A stretch of DNA of 64,000 nucleotides, taken from Salegentibacter holothuriorum (lineage in GTDB: Bacteria; Bacteroidota; Bacteroidia; Flavobacteriales; Flavobacteriaceae). Shown piece after piece: positions 54,705 through 62,951 of this stretch. Each line of letters starts with the position of its first letter. Positions within the stretch are counted from its first letter, which is position 1. The position numbers and the translations under genes are program-made. Under the pieces are notes generated by a model. The model was not told the origin of the DNA and did no database searches. It worked only from the letters and a program-made list of their open reading frames with translations. The DNA lies in contig NZ_FUYY01000004.1 in assembly GCF_900168045.1 (NCBI RefSeq), positions 217,934-281,933 on the forward strand. The letters are read 5' to 3'.

Positions 54705-56009
54705 TTACATTTCGCTTAATTCATAATCGGGGACTGAAATGTTTTTGACAAAAATTAGTCCGTCATATGATTCTGAAAATACTTTTGAAATCTTTATCTT
54801 ATGTAACGGCTGGGGTTGATATCCACCTCCCGCTATAAGTAAATATTTGTTTCGTTTGCTAAAGAATTCTATTGGTTCCTTTTCAATGACTTTATCTAAG
54901 TCGATAAAATAAATATCTTTATTAACCCTATTTAACGTTTTGGCATAGGTTTTTCGAAAGGGTTTTTCTATATGGTAAGTTTTCCAGTGATTACCATTTT
55001 CTTTATCGATTACATAACCTTTTATTTTTCCCGTTGCAAAGTCAAAACCTACGCTATAATAATCTTCTTTATAGTATTCTTTTAAGTTACGACCTAAATT
55101 AATTATATCACTGCCATCATAATACATTTCTCTTTTGTTTATGTGCTCATTATGAGCCCAGATAAAAGCTTTGCTATTTTTTGTTTCATTTTCAATAATC
55201 CATTTAACATTTTCGAACATTTTTAAATCTCTGAATTCAGTACTTTTTGGATATTTTTCATTAATATTTGATGCATATTCAGTATAACTTATTAAATAAT
55301 TTAAAGCTCTTATTATGGATTTATACTCTTCACTATCGTTTTTTAAACTCAGTAGTTGCTCTTTTAATTCAATTAATTTAGGAATCTGAAGTTGCCACCA
55401 ATCTCCAGGTTGATTATATTTTATAGTTTTGTTTGAGCACTTATCTACAAGAGTTAAAAGTTCTTCGTCAATATTAATTTTATTCTTATCAATGAACGCT
55501 CGAATTTCTTTATTAATGTTTACCCCATTTTGAATATCCATACCAAAAAAGCGAATTTGATCTTCTTTTAGTTTGTCTAAATTAAAATTTCTCATCCATT
55601 GTAATAAGTTTACTATCTCTTTAGAGCGCCAAAATCCAATATCAAAATTCTGGGCTATTGTTTTAATGTCTCCTTTTCCTCCACTAATCCATTCATTAAT
55701 TCCAGCTTCAGCTTGATATGAGTCTTCCATTATAAAAACTCTTATACCCTGGGTTTTAACTAAATGTTTAAAAAATTTTGACTTCAGAGTAAAAAACTCT
55801 TTAGTATTATGAGAAGCTTCTCCAAAACCAAAAATTTTGGCATTTTCAAACTTTAAAGGTGTGTTTTGTTTAAAATCGGTTAGTTCAGAATCTGGACTGG
55901 CATCTTCAATAAGGATGGAATTATTATTTATCCATTCAATCGTTTCATTGTTTTGTGCATAGGTTATTAATGTTAAAAGAAACATTAATGTCATAATTAT
56001 ATTTTTCAT
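54705..56009 (-). CDS. erythromycin esterase family protein
   Basis: The 434-residue protein has a signal peptide (IIMTLMFLLTLITYAQN). It has the esterase-like fold motifs IFGFGEASHNTKEFFTLKSK (Glu/His site), FIMEDSYQAEAGINEW, RFFGMDIQNG, and IWAHNEHINKREMYYDGSD. Ere enzymes open the macrolide lactone, but most chromosomal homologues have unknown substrates. I use the Met at 56009, since 22 residues upstream read as intergenic sequence. It lies between attC-like elements D and E. Confidence 0.82.
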   Translation of the reverse strand: MKNIIMTLMFLLTLITYAQNNETIEWINNNSILIEDASPDSELTDFKQNTPLKFENAKIFGFGEASHNTKEFFTLKSKFFKHLVKTQGIRVFIMEDSYQAEAGINEWISGGKGDIKTIAQNFDIGFWRSKEIVNLLQWMRNFNLDKLKEDQIRFFGMDIQNGVNINKEIRAFIDKNKINIDEELLTLVDKCSNKTIKYNQPGDWWQLQIPKLIELKEQLLSLKNDSEEYKSIIRALNYLISYTEYASNINEKYPKSTEFRDLKMFENVKWIIENETKNSKAFIWAHNEHINKREMYYDGSDIINLGRNLKEYYKEDYYSVGFDFATGKIKGYVIDKENGNHWKTYHIEKPFRKTYAKTLNRVNKDIYFIDLDKVIEKEPIEFFSKRNKYLLIAGGGYQPQPLHKIKISKVFSESYDGLIFVKNISVPDYELSEM

Positions 56010-56030
56010 CAAAAAAAATCTTGTTAATGT

Positions 56031-56088
56031 TATATAACCTTTCTCGGTTAAGGGAAGTAGTGTGTAGGGAAGCACTAACTTGTTAGCT
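56031..56088 (-). repeat. partial attC-like repeat E
   Basis: GTGTAGGGAAGC near 56062-56073 and GTTAGCT at 56082-56088 resemble GAGTAGGGAAGCCTACTTGT in repeat C and the GTTAGC core of repeats A and B. It is shorter than the others (about 60 bases), so it may be truncated. Confidence 0.35.
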
Positions 56089-56184
56089 TAACTAGGTTTA
56101 ATTTAGACTAAAATATAGAATTTTGGATAAACCTAAGGTATTTTCTTTAATCGTCTTAAGTTTAAATTCTCTAAATTTTGATAG

Positions 56185-56854
56185 TTAAATCAAATAAATC
56201 TGACGCCAAAGCAATTTGTGAATTTGCTACTCTAAAAAAGTTCTTTTGTGTATTGCCAGGAATAAAACCAGGCGGACTCTTTCCAGCTGCTAAGAATTGA
56301 TCTACTTCTACATTAAATAAAGCACAGTATTGAAGAATAAGCTATATGGAGAGAAATTTTCGGATAAACCTACCACAGCAGTTTATCATTAGCTAAACCG
56401 TGCTCTGAAAAATGTTCAGACAGAAACCCAGGTACCTGGAGCCAGAACTAAAATAGTAAAAGAGGAACAATAGCAGCAACTCACATTATTGAAGAGCATT
56501 CCGGAAATGAGGGATAAAACAGCTATTATGTTGCTTGTCCTAACGTATAGTTTCTTCAATTTTGAAAATGCCAGTCAGTTGTTTCTATATCGGGATCACG
56601 CCAAGTATACGGAAGTCAGGGAAAGGTTTGAGAGGTAAAAGCAGGATTAGTAAAGCAAGTAACCCTAAACTCTGGAATCTTCTGTTCTGGTGTAGTTTTA
56701 CAGCTTGTAAAGAGATTTACGAGCGAATAATAGCGAAGGGAAAAGCAGGAAACTGGCCTTGATCACTGTATGCAATAAACTAATAAAACAAGCATTTGTT
56801 ATCGCAAAATCAGGACTACCTTATAATGAAAATTTTGTATCGAAAATGGGATAA
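56185..56854 (+). pseudogene. IS110-family transposase remnant
   Basis: Fragments in different frames read SNKSDAKAICEFATLKK near 56187-56237 (DEDD-type N-terminal domain), then SIPEMRDKTAIMLLVLTYSF, KSRISKASNPKLWNLLFW, KEIYERIIAKGKAGNWP and CNKLIKQAFVIAKSGLP (C-terminal Transposase_20-type domain), ending at a TAA at 56852-56854. Several frameshifts, stop codons and lost segments show that it is dead. IS110 elements usually lack inverted repeats, and I see none here. It fills the gap between the erythromycin-esterase and YkgJ genes. Confidence 0.75.
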
Positions 56855-56898
56855 AAGGTATGGAAGTTAGCCCACTTCACTTTTAATCACCAGTTTTA

Positions 56899-57402
56899 CT
56901 AAAACGAAACACCAAAACTCTTTGATAATAACTTCTCAAGTTCTTCGAGTTCCAATTTTAATTCCTGATGGTTTTTTGATAAGGATAATTCAGATTTATC
57001 TTTCCGAAGCAACTTTTTCAATTCAAGCATTTTAAAGTGAAATGATTTGGATTGTAGTTCAATTTGTAAGGTCGCTACGTGTTTTTCAATAGCTATCTTT
57101 TTTTGTTTTACTACATCAATCACTTCAGTGGCCTTATCAAAACTCAACTCCTTTTTTTCGAAAGATTTTAAAACTCCACACTCAAACTTACTACATTGTT
57201 TCGGTCTTTGAGAATAAATATTACAACCATTGCAGCCAAGTTCATTACAGGGTAGAAAAAACATTCCATTTTCACCCGTTTGTTCAATATCCATCAGCTT
57301 TTTTACTGGTGCCAGCTCTTCTCTATCAAGCTGTACAAAACCAATTAAAGTACCATCACAACATAAACCACAAGCCAAACAGATATTTGTTGGTTCACTC
57401 AT
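56899..57402 (-). CDS. YkgJ-family cysteine-cluster protein
   Basis: The 167-residue protein has a CxxCGLCC motif (CLACGLCC), then CNELGCNGCNIYSQRPKQC and FECG. The eight or so cysteines are typical of YkgJ, thought to bind zinc or an iron-sulphur cluster. The C-terminal half is helical and charged. The function is unknown. It reads in cassette direction and repeat A lies upstream. Confidence 0.8.
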   Translation of the reverse strand: MSEPTNICLACGLCCDGTLIGFVQLDREELAPVKKLMDIEQTGENGMFFLPCNELGCNGCNIYSQRPKQCSKFECGVLKSFEKKELSFDKATEVIDVVKQKKIAIEKHVATLQIELQSKSFHFKMLELKKLLRKDKSELSLSKNHQELKLELEELEKLLSKSFGVSF

Positions 57403-57539
57403 ATTTCCTGAATTTTAAGGTGCCTAATATAAAATGTTTATTCATATTCGGCTAATGTAGCATAAACATAGCCGTTTTTGTAGGTATAATTTCTGTATTT
57501 GTTCTTAATTGAAATTTTTATTCCTTTGTCTTGAATTGG

Positions 57540-57678
57540 TGCTAACGTGTTTGCGGAGATGGACAAGTAGCGGAAATGTGGACGCGAAGTGGTCGGCTTA
57601 GAGCTGGTTTGTTGGTCAAGTTAATTATTTTCATACTAACTACTGCCGTCTATTGGCGATAAACCGTTATTGTTAGCT
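57540..57678 (-). repeat. attC-like repeat A, 139 bp
   Basis: Bounded by TGCTAAC at 57540-57546 and GTTAGCT at 57672-57678. The right half shares long blocks with repeat B: TTGGTCAAGTTAATTATTTT, CTAAC, TATTGGCGAT and AACCGT, in the same order. The TAA stop of the upstream PIN gene lies inside the right core. A hairpin CTAAC/GTTAG closes the right half in both copies. Confidence 0.65.
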
Positions 57679-58095
57679 ACTGGCGGTTCCACGTAAATAT
57701 GTTTCAGGAGTCATTACTGCTAATTCACTCTTTTTGTAATCCTTAATATTCCGGGTTAAAACAACACTTATTTTACCATTTTTGACTGCTGAATAATTTT
57801 GTAGCGCATCTTCAAAATCTTTGAAATCTGAATTTAAGGAATCGAGAACTACTTCTTTATCAATTTTCAATACATCTATAATTGTCAAAAGTTGTTTTAT
57901 TTTCTCAATTACAATATCGTGTTTGGCCGTTTTTCTTAGTAAATAATATGTGTTACAAATAATTACTGGAGTTGTAAATCCTTTGATTTTATTCTCCTCG
58001 CATAAGTTTAAAATATCTGTTGCAAATTCTGCAAATGGTTCTCTGTCAAAGAAGAAATCTAAAATGACATCAGTATCAATAAGAACGTTTTTCAT
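57673..58095 (-). CDS. PIN-domain toxin (VapC-like), second copy
   Basis: The 140-residue PIN protein (KNVLIDTDVILDFFFDREPF; FKDFEDALQNYSAVKNG; VVLTRNIKDYKKSEL) has the same length and layout as the toxin at 40287 but is clearly diverged. Its start overlaps the last base of the antitoxin stop region (58095). Its stop codon is formed by the GTTAGC core of repeat A. Confidence 0.88.
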   Translation of the reverse strand: MKNVLIDTDVILDFFFDREPFAEFATDILNLCEENKIKGFTTPVIICNTYYLLRKTAKHDIVIEKIKQLLTIIDVLKIDKEVVLDSLNSDFKDFEDALQNYSAVKNGKISVVLTRNIKDYKKSELAVMTPETYLRGTASS

Positions 58096-58349
58096 TATTT
58101 ATATTTTTCTTCTAAGCGATTTCTAAGTTCTTTTTTGTAGTCCATGTTTTTGGGCATTTTGAAAGATCCTTTTAAAGATTTCACTACAGGATTTAATTTT
58201 TTATCCTTTTGCTTTTCTTCTTCTTTTGTAAGGACTTTTAAATAATTTTCAATGATGTCTGAAAGACTACGATTTTTTTCTTTAGCGTAATCTTTTGCCT
58301 TTTTTATAATTTCTTTTTCTATCGTTAATGTCAGTTTTGTATTCATCAC
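58095..58349 (-). CDS. DUF6364-type antitoxin, second copy
   Basis: The 84-residue protein starts MMNTKLTLTIEKEIIKKAKD (ribbon plus helix) and continues KNRSLSDIIENYLKVL, like the antitoxin at 40710. The C-terminal part (PVVKSLKGSFKMPKNMDYKK) also lines up. It should repress its operon and neutralise the PIN toxin. Which pair is the ancestor cannot be told. Confidence 0.85.
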   Translation of the reverse strand: MMNTKLTLTIEKEIIKKAKDYAKEKNRSLSDIIENYLKVLTKEEEKQKDKKLNPVVKSLKGSFKMPKNMDYKKELRNRLEEKYK

Positions 58350-58446
58350 TTTTCAATTGAAAGTTATAAATACAAATATAAAGAAGAATTCTGTTTGCAC
58401 GTGTTATTTTTTATTTATTTACACGATTTCTATGTAATCCGCTTGT

Positions 58447-58582
58447 AGCTAAAGGTCTCCTTTATCGCCAGTTGGCGGAGTAAGGGACGCGGATTTTTCG
58501 GCTTAGTTTATGTTTTTTGGTCAAGTTAATTATTTTCTTTCTAACGCTGCCGCTTATTGGCGATGAACCGTCTTTGTTAGCA
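58447..58582 (-). repeat. attC-like repeat B, 136 bp
   Basis: The right core GTTAGCA is at 58576-58582; the left end AGCTAAA at 58447-58453 is a weakened GCTAAC. The right half is about three-quarters identical by eye to repeat A. Inside lies GCCAGTTGGC near 58467-58476, a small palindrome. The AbiH gene stop is eight bases beyond the right core. Confidence 0.6.
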
Positions 58583-58590
58583 ACTGGGCT

Positions 58591-59574
58591 TTAATTTCTA
58601 ATATCATTGAACATACCAGAATTTAATCCAACATAAATATTTGGCATTATAGCATCTTTTTCCTTTTGTGAAAGTTTTGTCTTATTCAAGAAATAAGTTT
58701 TAATATCTCTCTCAACACGATTACTCTTATATTTTCTTCTTGCGGGAATTTCTTCACCTTTTGTAAAAATTATAAGTGGAATATTTTTTTTAAGTCTTTC
58801 TCCAATTAACTCCCACCAAATATTATCTGTATCACCTATAGATGAACCGAAAATACATATCAGATCACTTACGTTTATTTTTCTTTTCAATAATTCATCT
58901 AAAGTATGTCTACTTGCTTTATTGCATTTTTCTTTAACTATTGCTTCCAAAACATTTTGATTTGAATGGAAGGATTTATTTTTGATTTGGGATAAATCGT
59001 TAACACCAAGAATCATTCTATCGTCCGTGAATCCGTGAATATGATCTACTCCTCTTAAAGTAATTGTAGTTTGAATGTTCTGTTGTGTTTTTAGAACCAA
59101 CTGTTGTTGTTTTTCGACAATAATTTTATCTAGAATTCTAGTATAATTAAAGGTTACAAGATCAATTCCCCAGTGGCTTCTTTTAAATTTACTTTTATAT
59201 GCTAAAATTTTATTTCTGTCAGCTAGAGGAAGATTGTTTTCAGGAAATGCTAAATGGTTATAGAATTTATCCTTATCTATTTTACTTGAGTCAAACTTAT
59301 TCTCTTCTTCTTGCAGATAAGCAGCAAGATGATCACCTATATCATCAAAAACGTTATCGAATTGGTTTAAATTTTCCAATTTCTCGGTATACTCGCCTAA
59401 TGCTAGTTCTAAATCTGACCAATTTTTATAATATTCTTCAATATGTTCTTTTAGTAACTTAATTTCTTTATCATCAGATTTTACGGATTTATAATATTGG
59501 TAGAATTCCTTATAGCTAGTTTTCATTTTTAGGTTTAAATCAAAACCATTACCAATTAAATGAAGGATGCGCAT
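58591..59574 (-). CDS. AbiH-family abortive infection protein
   Basis: The 327-residue protein begins MRILHLIGNGFDLNLKMKTS, the AbiH hallmark, followed by LVTFNYTRILDKIIV, VDHIHGFTDDRMILGVND, and LICIFGSSIGDTDNIWWELI near the C-terminus. AbiH of lactococci blocks phage growth by an unknown mechanism; many homologues are found in defence islands. Here it is the first gene of a cassette-like array. Confidence 0.9.
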   Translation of the reverse strand: MRILHLIGNGFDLNLKMKTSYKEFYQYYKSVKSDDKEIKLLKEHIEEYYKNWSDLELALGEYTEKLENLNQFDNVFDDIGDHLAAYLQEEENKFDSSKIDKDKFYNHLAFPENNLPLADRNKILAYKSKFKRSHWGIDLVTFNYTRILDKIIVEKQQQLVLKTQQNIQTTITLRGVDHIHGFTDDRMILGVNDLSQIKNKSFHSNQNVLEAIVKEKCNKASRHTLDELLKRKINVSDLICIFGSSIGDTDNIWWELIGERLKKNIPLIIFTKGEEIPARRKYKSNRVERDIKTYFLNKTKLSQKEKDAIMPNIYVGLNSGMFNDIRN

Positions 59575-59617
59575 TCTAATTTTTATAATTTAAGTTGCAA
59601 TTTCGATTAAGCCTTGT

Positions 59618-59790
59618 GGCTAACTTCTTTGACCCGGTTTAGAATAAAGATTTAACTAAAAGCCTACCGGGATATACTTAGCTTTTCAAATATAAATTAT
59701 TGTCAAGGCTTAAAACTGTGGGAAACCGTAATTTTTGGGCTATTTACTAACAGGTTTTTAACTTTTTTATCAATAAAACAGGGAATTTTG
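59618..59790 (-). repeat. shared flank R2 upstream of the AbiH cassette
   Basis: GGCTAAC at 59618-59624 is a near-fit to the cassette junction core on the minus strand. 59665-59790 lines up with 41085-41210 (R1), sharing CAAATATAAA, GGCTTAAAAC, GGCTATTTAC, TTTTTAACTTTT and AATAAAA in order. It lies just after the stop of the S58 peptidase gene. Confidence 0.55.
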
Positions 59791-59825
59791 TAGATGAGTA
59801 TGTAATAATTATAATAAGCTTAGTT

Positions 59826-60959
59826 CTAATCCTCTAAAACACCGGCTTCTTTTAAGTATTGTAAAACTTCTTCTTTAGGTAAAGCTTTAATAGTACGATC
59901 TTTAAAACCCGTAGTGGTTTCAGCCATAAATAAAGAATTTAAAATAGCTTCTTCGGTGGCTTCAATGGAGGCCATAAACAGTGGCGACATCAAATCGTTG
60001 GGAACTACTTCATGTTTTAAGGTTTCGGTATTTATTTTATAAGGAATTCTCACCCCTTTGGCGGTAGAAAAAGCGATCACATAATCGCCGCTACCGTTGG
60101 AAGCGATACCGCCGGTTTTTGCCAGTCCGAGGAATGCTCGCTTAGCCAGGCGTTGCAAGTTTCGGTTATTCAAAGGCGCATCGGTAGCTATTACCATCAT
60201 ACAGGAACCGTCTACATTATTCAGTAAATTATTGCTAAAACTGTAGTTTCTCAGCTTTTGGCCTACCGGTACCCCGGCAATTTGCAAAACCCCGCCAAAA
60301 TTGCTTTGTACCAAAACGCCTAAGGTATAACCGCCCAGGCTTTCGGGCAGTTTTCGGGAAGCCGTGCCAATCCCACCCTTATAGCCAAAAGCGATGGTGC
60401 CCGTGCCGGCGCCAACATTGCCTTCAGTCACTTTTCCGGTTTTCGCATTTTGAATCGCTGAAATTACATCTGCATTTTTCACGTATTGCCCTCGGATATC
60501 GTTTAAATAGCCATCGTTAGTTTCGCCTACCACGGCATTTACCGAACGTACGTTTTCATTTCCGGGCAGATTTAGCGTATATTTTATCAGCGCATCCATC
60601 GTGGTGGGAACGTTTAAAGTGTTGGTAAGGATCACAGGGGTTTCCAGGTTTCCCAGTTCATTAATTTGTGTGCTGCCGGCCAGTTTTCCGAAGCCATTTC
60701 CCACAAAAACCGCTGCGGGTACTTTTTGCTGAAAAATATTTCCACCGTGCGGAAGAATAGCCGTTACGCCGGTACGCACCGAATCTCCTTTTACCAGCGT
60801 AGTATGCCCAACTTTTACACCTTCAACATCGGTAATCGCGTTTAAGGCTCCTCTTTGCATCACCCCAATTTTCATCGGAATTTCCTCTACGCGTTGCTGT
60901 GCGTTTAGCAAATTCAGCATAAAAAATAATAATGAAGTGAGCAGGAGGGAATATTTCAT
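59826..60959 (-). CDS. P1 (S58, DmpA/BapA) family peptidase, exported
   Basis: The 377-residue protein has a signal peptide (LLLTSLLFFMLNLLNAQ) and the S58 order: NAITDVEGVKVGHTTLVKGD, GGNIFQQKVPAAVFVGNGFG, GNVGAGTGTIAFGYKGGIGT, and DGSCMMVIATDAPLNNRNL with the self-processing Ser. It probably releases N-terminal D- or beta-amino acids. I use the Met at 60959; the 20 residues upstream do not look like a signal. Confidence 0.88.
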   Translation of the reverse strand: MKYSLLLTSLLFFMLNLLNAQQRVEEIPMKIGVMQRGALNAITDVEGVKVGHTTLVKGDSVRTGVTAILPHGGNIFQQKVPAAVFVGNGFGKLAGSTQINELGNLETPVILTNTLNVPTTMDALIKYTLNLPGNENVRSVNAVVGETNDGYLNDIRGQYVKNADVISAIQNAKTGKVTEGNVGAGTGTIAFGYKGGIGTASRKLPESLGGYTLGVLVQSNFGGVLQIAGVPVGQKLRNYSFSNNLLNNVDGSCMMVIATDAPLNNRNLQRLAKRAFLGLAKTGGIASNGSGDYVIAFSTAKGVRIPYKINTETLKHEVVPNDLMSPLFMASIEATEEAILNSLFMAETTTGFKDRTIKALPKEEVLQYLKEAGVLED

Positions 60960-61426
60960 TGATAACTGGATTTTTAAATTTTCATGAAGTGGAAAGTTAC
61001 GAAATACTATGAATGGCAATTTTCGAAATAATTAGAATAATTTTTTTAACGGCCTACTTATGTAGATCCTTTTTCGCAGAATATGTGCACAAGACCCCGA
61101 GATTCAGGATGGGCGATTTTTTCAATCGTGCATCCGCGGGGTTTTGGTCACGGTTTTTGGCATTTTGACAAAAAATTCCTTGAAAAAGGCGTCTTTTTCT
61201 TTGCTTCGTTTCTTTTGGACGAGCAAAAGAAACCGATAGGTTCAGGAACCCATATTTATGGAATAAAAACTGTGAGCTAAATGAAGGGTTGGTAGTAATC
61301 AGGTTAGATTTTTAAGTAGAAATACCAAATTAGAAAAAGAGATTAAGGAAGTTATTCCTTTCAATATTAAGCTGCTGTAATTCAAATTATAGATTGTATC
61401 TTTGCACCCGCTTTTAAGAAGCCAAT
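60960..61426. other. gene-free stretch with a decayed repeat
   Basis: Part of this stretch (about 61140-61250) reads GGTTTTGGTCACGGTTTTTG and CTTTTGGACGAGCAAAAGAA, a kind of sequence that I associate with repeats in flavobacterial intergenic DNA. A related fragment appears at the window end. No gene call is justified. Confidence 0.4.
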
Positions 61427-61430
61427 GAAG

Positions 61431-61461
61431 ACCTCACAGGTTTTGAAAACCTGTGAGGTCT
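61431..61461. repeat. perfect palindrome before rimO
   Basis: GACCTCACAGGTTTT and its inverted complement AAAACCTGTGAGGTC touch around one G. It could form a cruciform or RNA hairpin in the rimO leader, about 28 bases before the ATG. It resembles a REP type. Confidence 0.75.
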
Positions 61462-61488
61462 AAGAGCTTTGAAAAATAGAATATTATT

Positions 61489-62838
61489 ATGAGGACAAAG
61501 TCGATAAAGAAGAACCGTATTAATGTAGTAACCCTTGGTTGCAGCAAGAATGTATATGATAGTGAGGTGTTGATGGGGCAGCTTAAGGGCAACAATAAAG
61601 ACGTGGTGCACGAGCAGGACGGCAATATTGTGGTGATTAATACCTGCGGATTTATAGACAACGCCAAAGAAGAATCGGTGAATACCATCCTGGAGTTTGT
61701 AGAACAGAAACAACAGGGAGAGGTAGATAAAGTTTTTGTAACCGGATGTTTAAGCGAGCGTTACAAACCAGATCTCCAAAAAGAAATCCCGGATGTAGAC
61801 CAGTATTTTGGAACTACAGAACTTCCCGGCTTACTAAAAGCGCTGGAAGCCGATTATAAACACGAATTGCTTGGTGAGCGTCTAACAACCACACCAAAAA
61901 ATTACGCTTATCTTAAAATTGCTGAGGGTTGTGACAGGCCCTGTTCTTTTTGCGCTATTCCGCTAATGCGCGGTGGCCATAAATCTACGCCAATTGAAGA
62001 CCTGGTAAAAGAAGCGAAGAATCTTGCCGCTAATGGCGTAAAAGAATTAATTCTTATCGCACAGGATCTCACCTATTATGGGCTTGATCTTTATAAAAAA
62101 CGAAATCTAGCCGAATTGCTGGAAAACCTTGCGAAAGTTGAAGGAATTGAGTGGATTCGTTTGCATTATGCATTTCCAACCGGTTTCCCAATGGATGTAC
62201 TGGATGTGATGAAGCGTGAGCCTAAGATTTGTAATTATATAGATATTCCGTTGCAGCATATCAATACTGAATTGTTGAAATCTATGCGCCGCGGAACTAC
62301 GAGCGAGAAAACTACAAAATTGCTTAGAGACTTCAGGAAGTATGTTCCCGAAATGGCCATTAGAACCACACTTATTGTAGGTTACCCGGGAGAAACCCAG
62401 GAGCAGTTTGAAGAAATGAGAGATTGGGTAGAAGAAATGCGTTTTGAGCGTTTAGGCTGTTTCACCTATTCTCACGAAGAAAATACACATGCTTACAATC
62501 TGGAAGACGATGTGCCACAGGATGTGAAACAAGATCGTGCCAACCAGATTATGGAAATACAGAGCCAGATATCCTGGGAATTAAATCAGGAAAAAATCGG
62601 ACAGGTTTTTAAAGTGGTGATCGATAGAAAAGAAGGGAATTATTTTGTGGGTAGAACTGAATTTGACTCACCAGATGTGGATAATGAAGTTTTAATAGAT
62701 GCCACTTCAATATACCTGAAAACCGGAGAATTTTACGAAGTAAAAGTAACCGATGCTGCCGATTTCGATTTGTATGCTGAACCAGTTCACGAAGCACCAA
62801 AACCGGTTAGAAAAGAGTTAAAAGTGAAGAGCGTGTAA
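61489..62838 (+). CDS. rimO: ribosomal protein uS12 methylthiotransferase RimO
   Basis: The 449 residues contain the MTTase N-terminal domain (VVTLGCSKNVYDSEVLMGQL, VINTCGFIDNAKEES, VTGCLSERY), whose three Cys bind one Fe-S cluster. The radical-SAM motif CDRPCSFCAIPLMRGGHKS follows, and the C-terminal TRAM domain (IGQVFKVVIDRKEG) ends it. RimO methylthiolates Asp89 of S12 with SAM. The LGCSKN start and TRAM size separate it from MiaB. Confidence 0.95.
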   Translation: MRTKSIKKNRINVVTLGCSKNVYDSEVLMGQLKGNNKDVVHEQDGNIVVINTCGFIDNAKEESVNTILEFVEQKQQGEVDKVFVTGCLSERYKPDLQKEIPDVDQYFGTTELPGLLKALEADYKHELLGERLTTTPKNYAYLKIAEGCDRPCSFCAIPLMRGGHKSTPIEDLVKEAKNLAANGVKELILIAQDLTYYGLDLYKKRNLAELLENLAKVEGIEWIRLHYAFPTGFPMDVLDVMKREPKICNYIDIPLQHINTELLKSMRRGTTSEKTTKLLRDFRKYVPEMAIRTTLIVGYPGETQEQFEEMRDWVEEMRFERLGCFTYSHEENTHAYNLEDDVPQDVKQDRANQIMEIQSQISWELNQEKIGQVFKVVIDRKEGNYFVGRTEFDSPDVDNEVLIDATSIYLKTGEFYEVKVTDAADFDLYAEPVHEAPKPVRKELKVKSV

Positions 62839-62888
62839 TTTCGTGTATAGTGTATGAAGTAATCTGGTTAACTGAATTTTTTCAAATT

Positions 62889-62951
62889 TACCGACTACCG
62901 ACTACCGACTACCGACTACCGACTACCGACTACCGACTACCGACTACCGAC
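62889..62951. repeat. nine perfect copies of the heptamer TACCGAC
   Basis: 63 bases, nine units of TACCGAC without a mismatch. It ends at the base before the TCA that is the stop codon (TGA on the minus strand) of the DUF2459 gene. The array is therefore in the 3' trailer of both convergent genes. Confidence 0.97.

Noticed and set aside
56562..56762. 66-residue open frame with KSRISKASNPKLWNLLFW
   Set aside because: It is one frame of the broken IS110 transposase, not an independent gene.
57403..59825. Integrase or other tyrosine recombinase for the cassette array
   Set aside because: No open frame in this region or elsewhere in the window has the R-H-R-Y pattern; if a recombinase drives the array it is outside.
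61083..61280. 65-residue open frame (begins MCTRPRDSGW, contains LLDEQKKPIG)
   Set aside because: It lies in repeat-like intergenic DNA, the composition is odd (Phe, Gly, Trp rich), no start context is visible, and related sequence occurs at the window end. It looks like a translated repeat and not a gene.
62889..62951. Tandem repeat considered as a CRISPR array
   Set aside because: The units are 7 bases and contiguous, with no spacers and no cas genes nearby.
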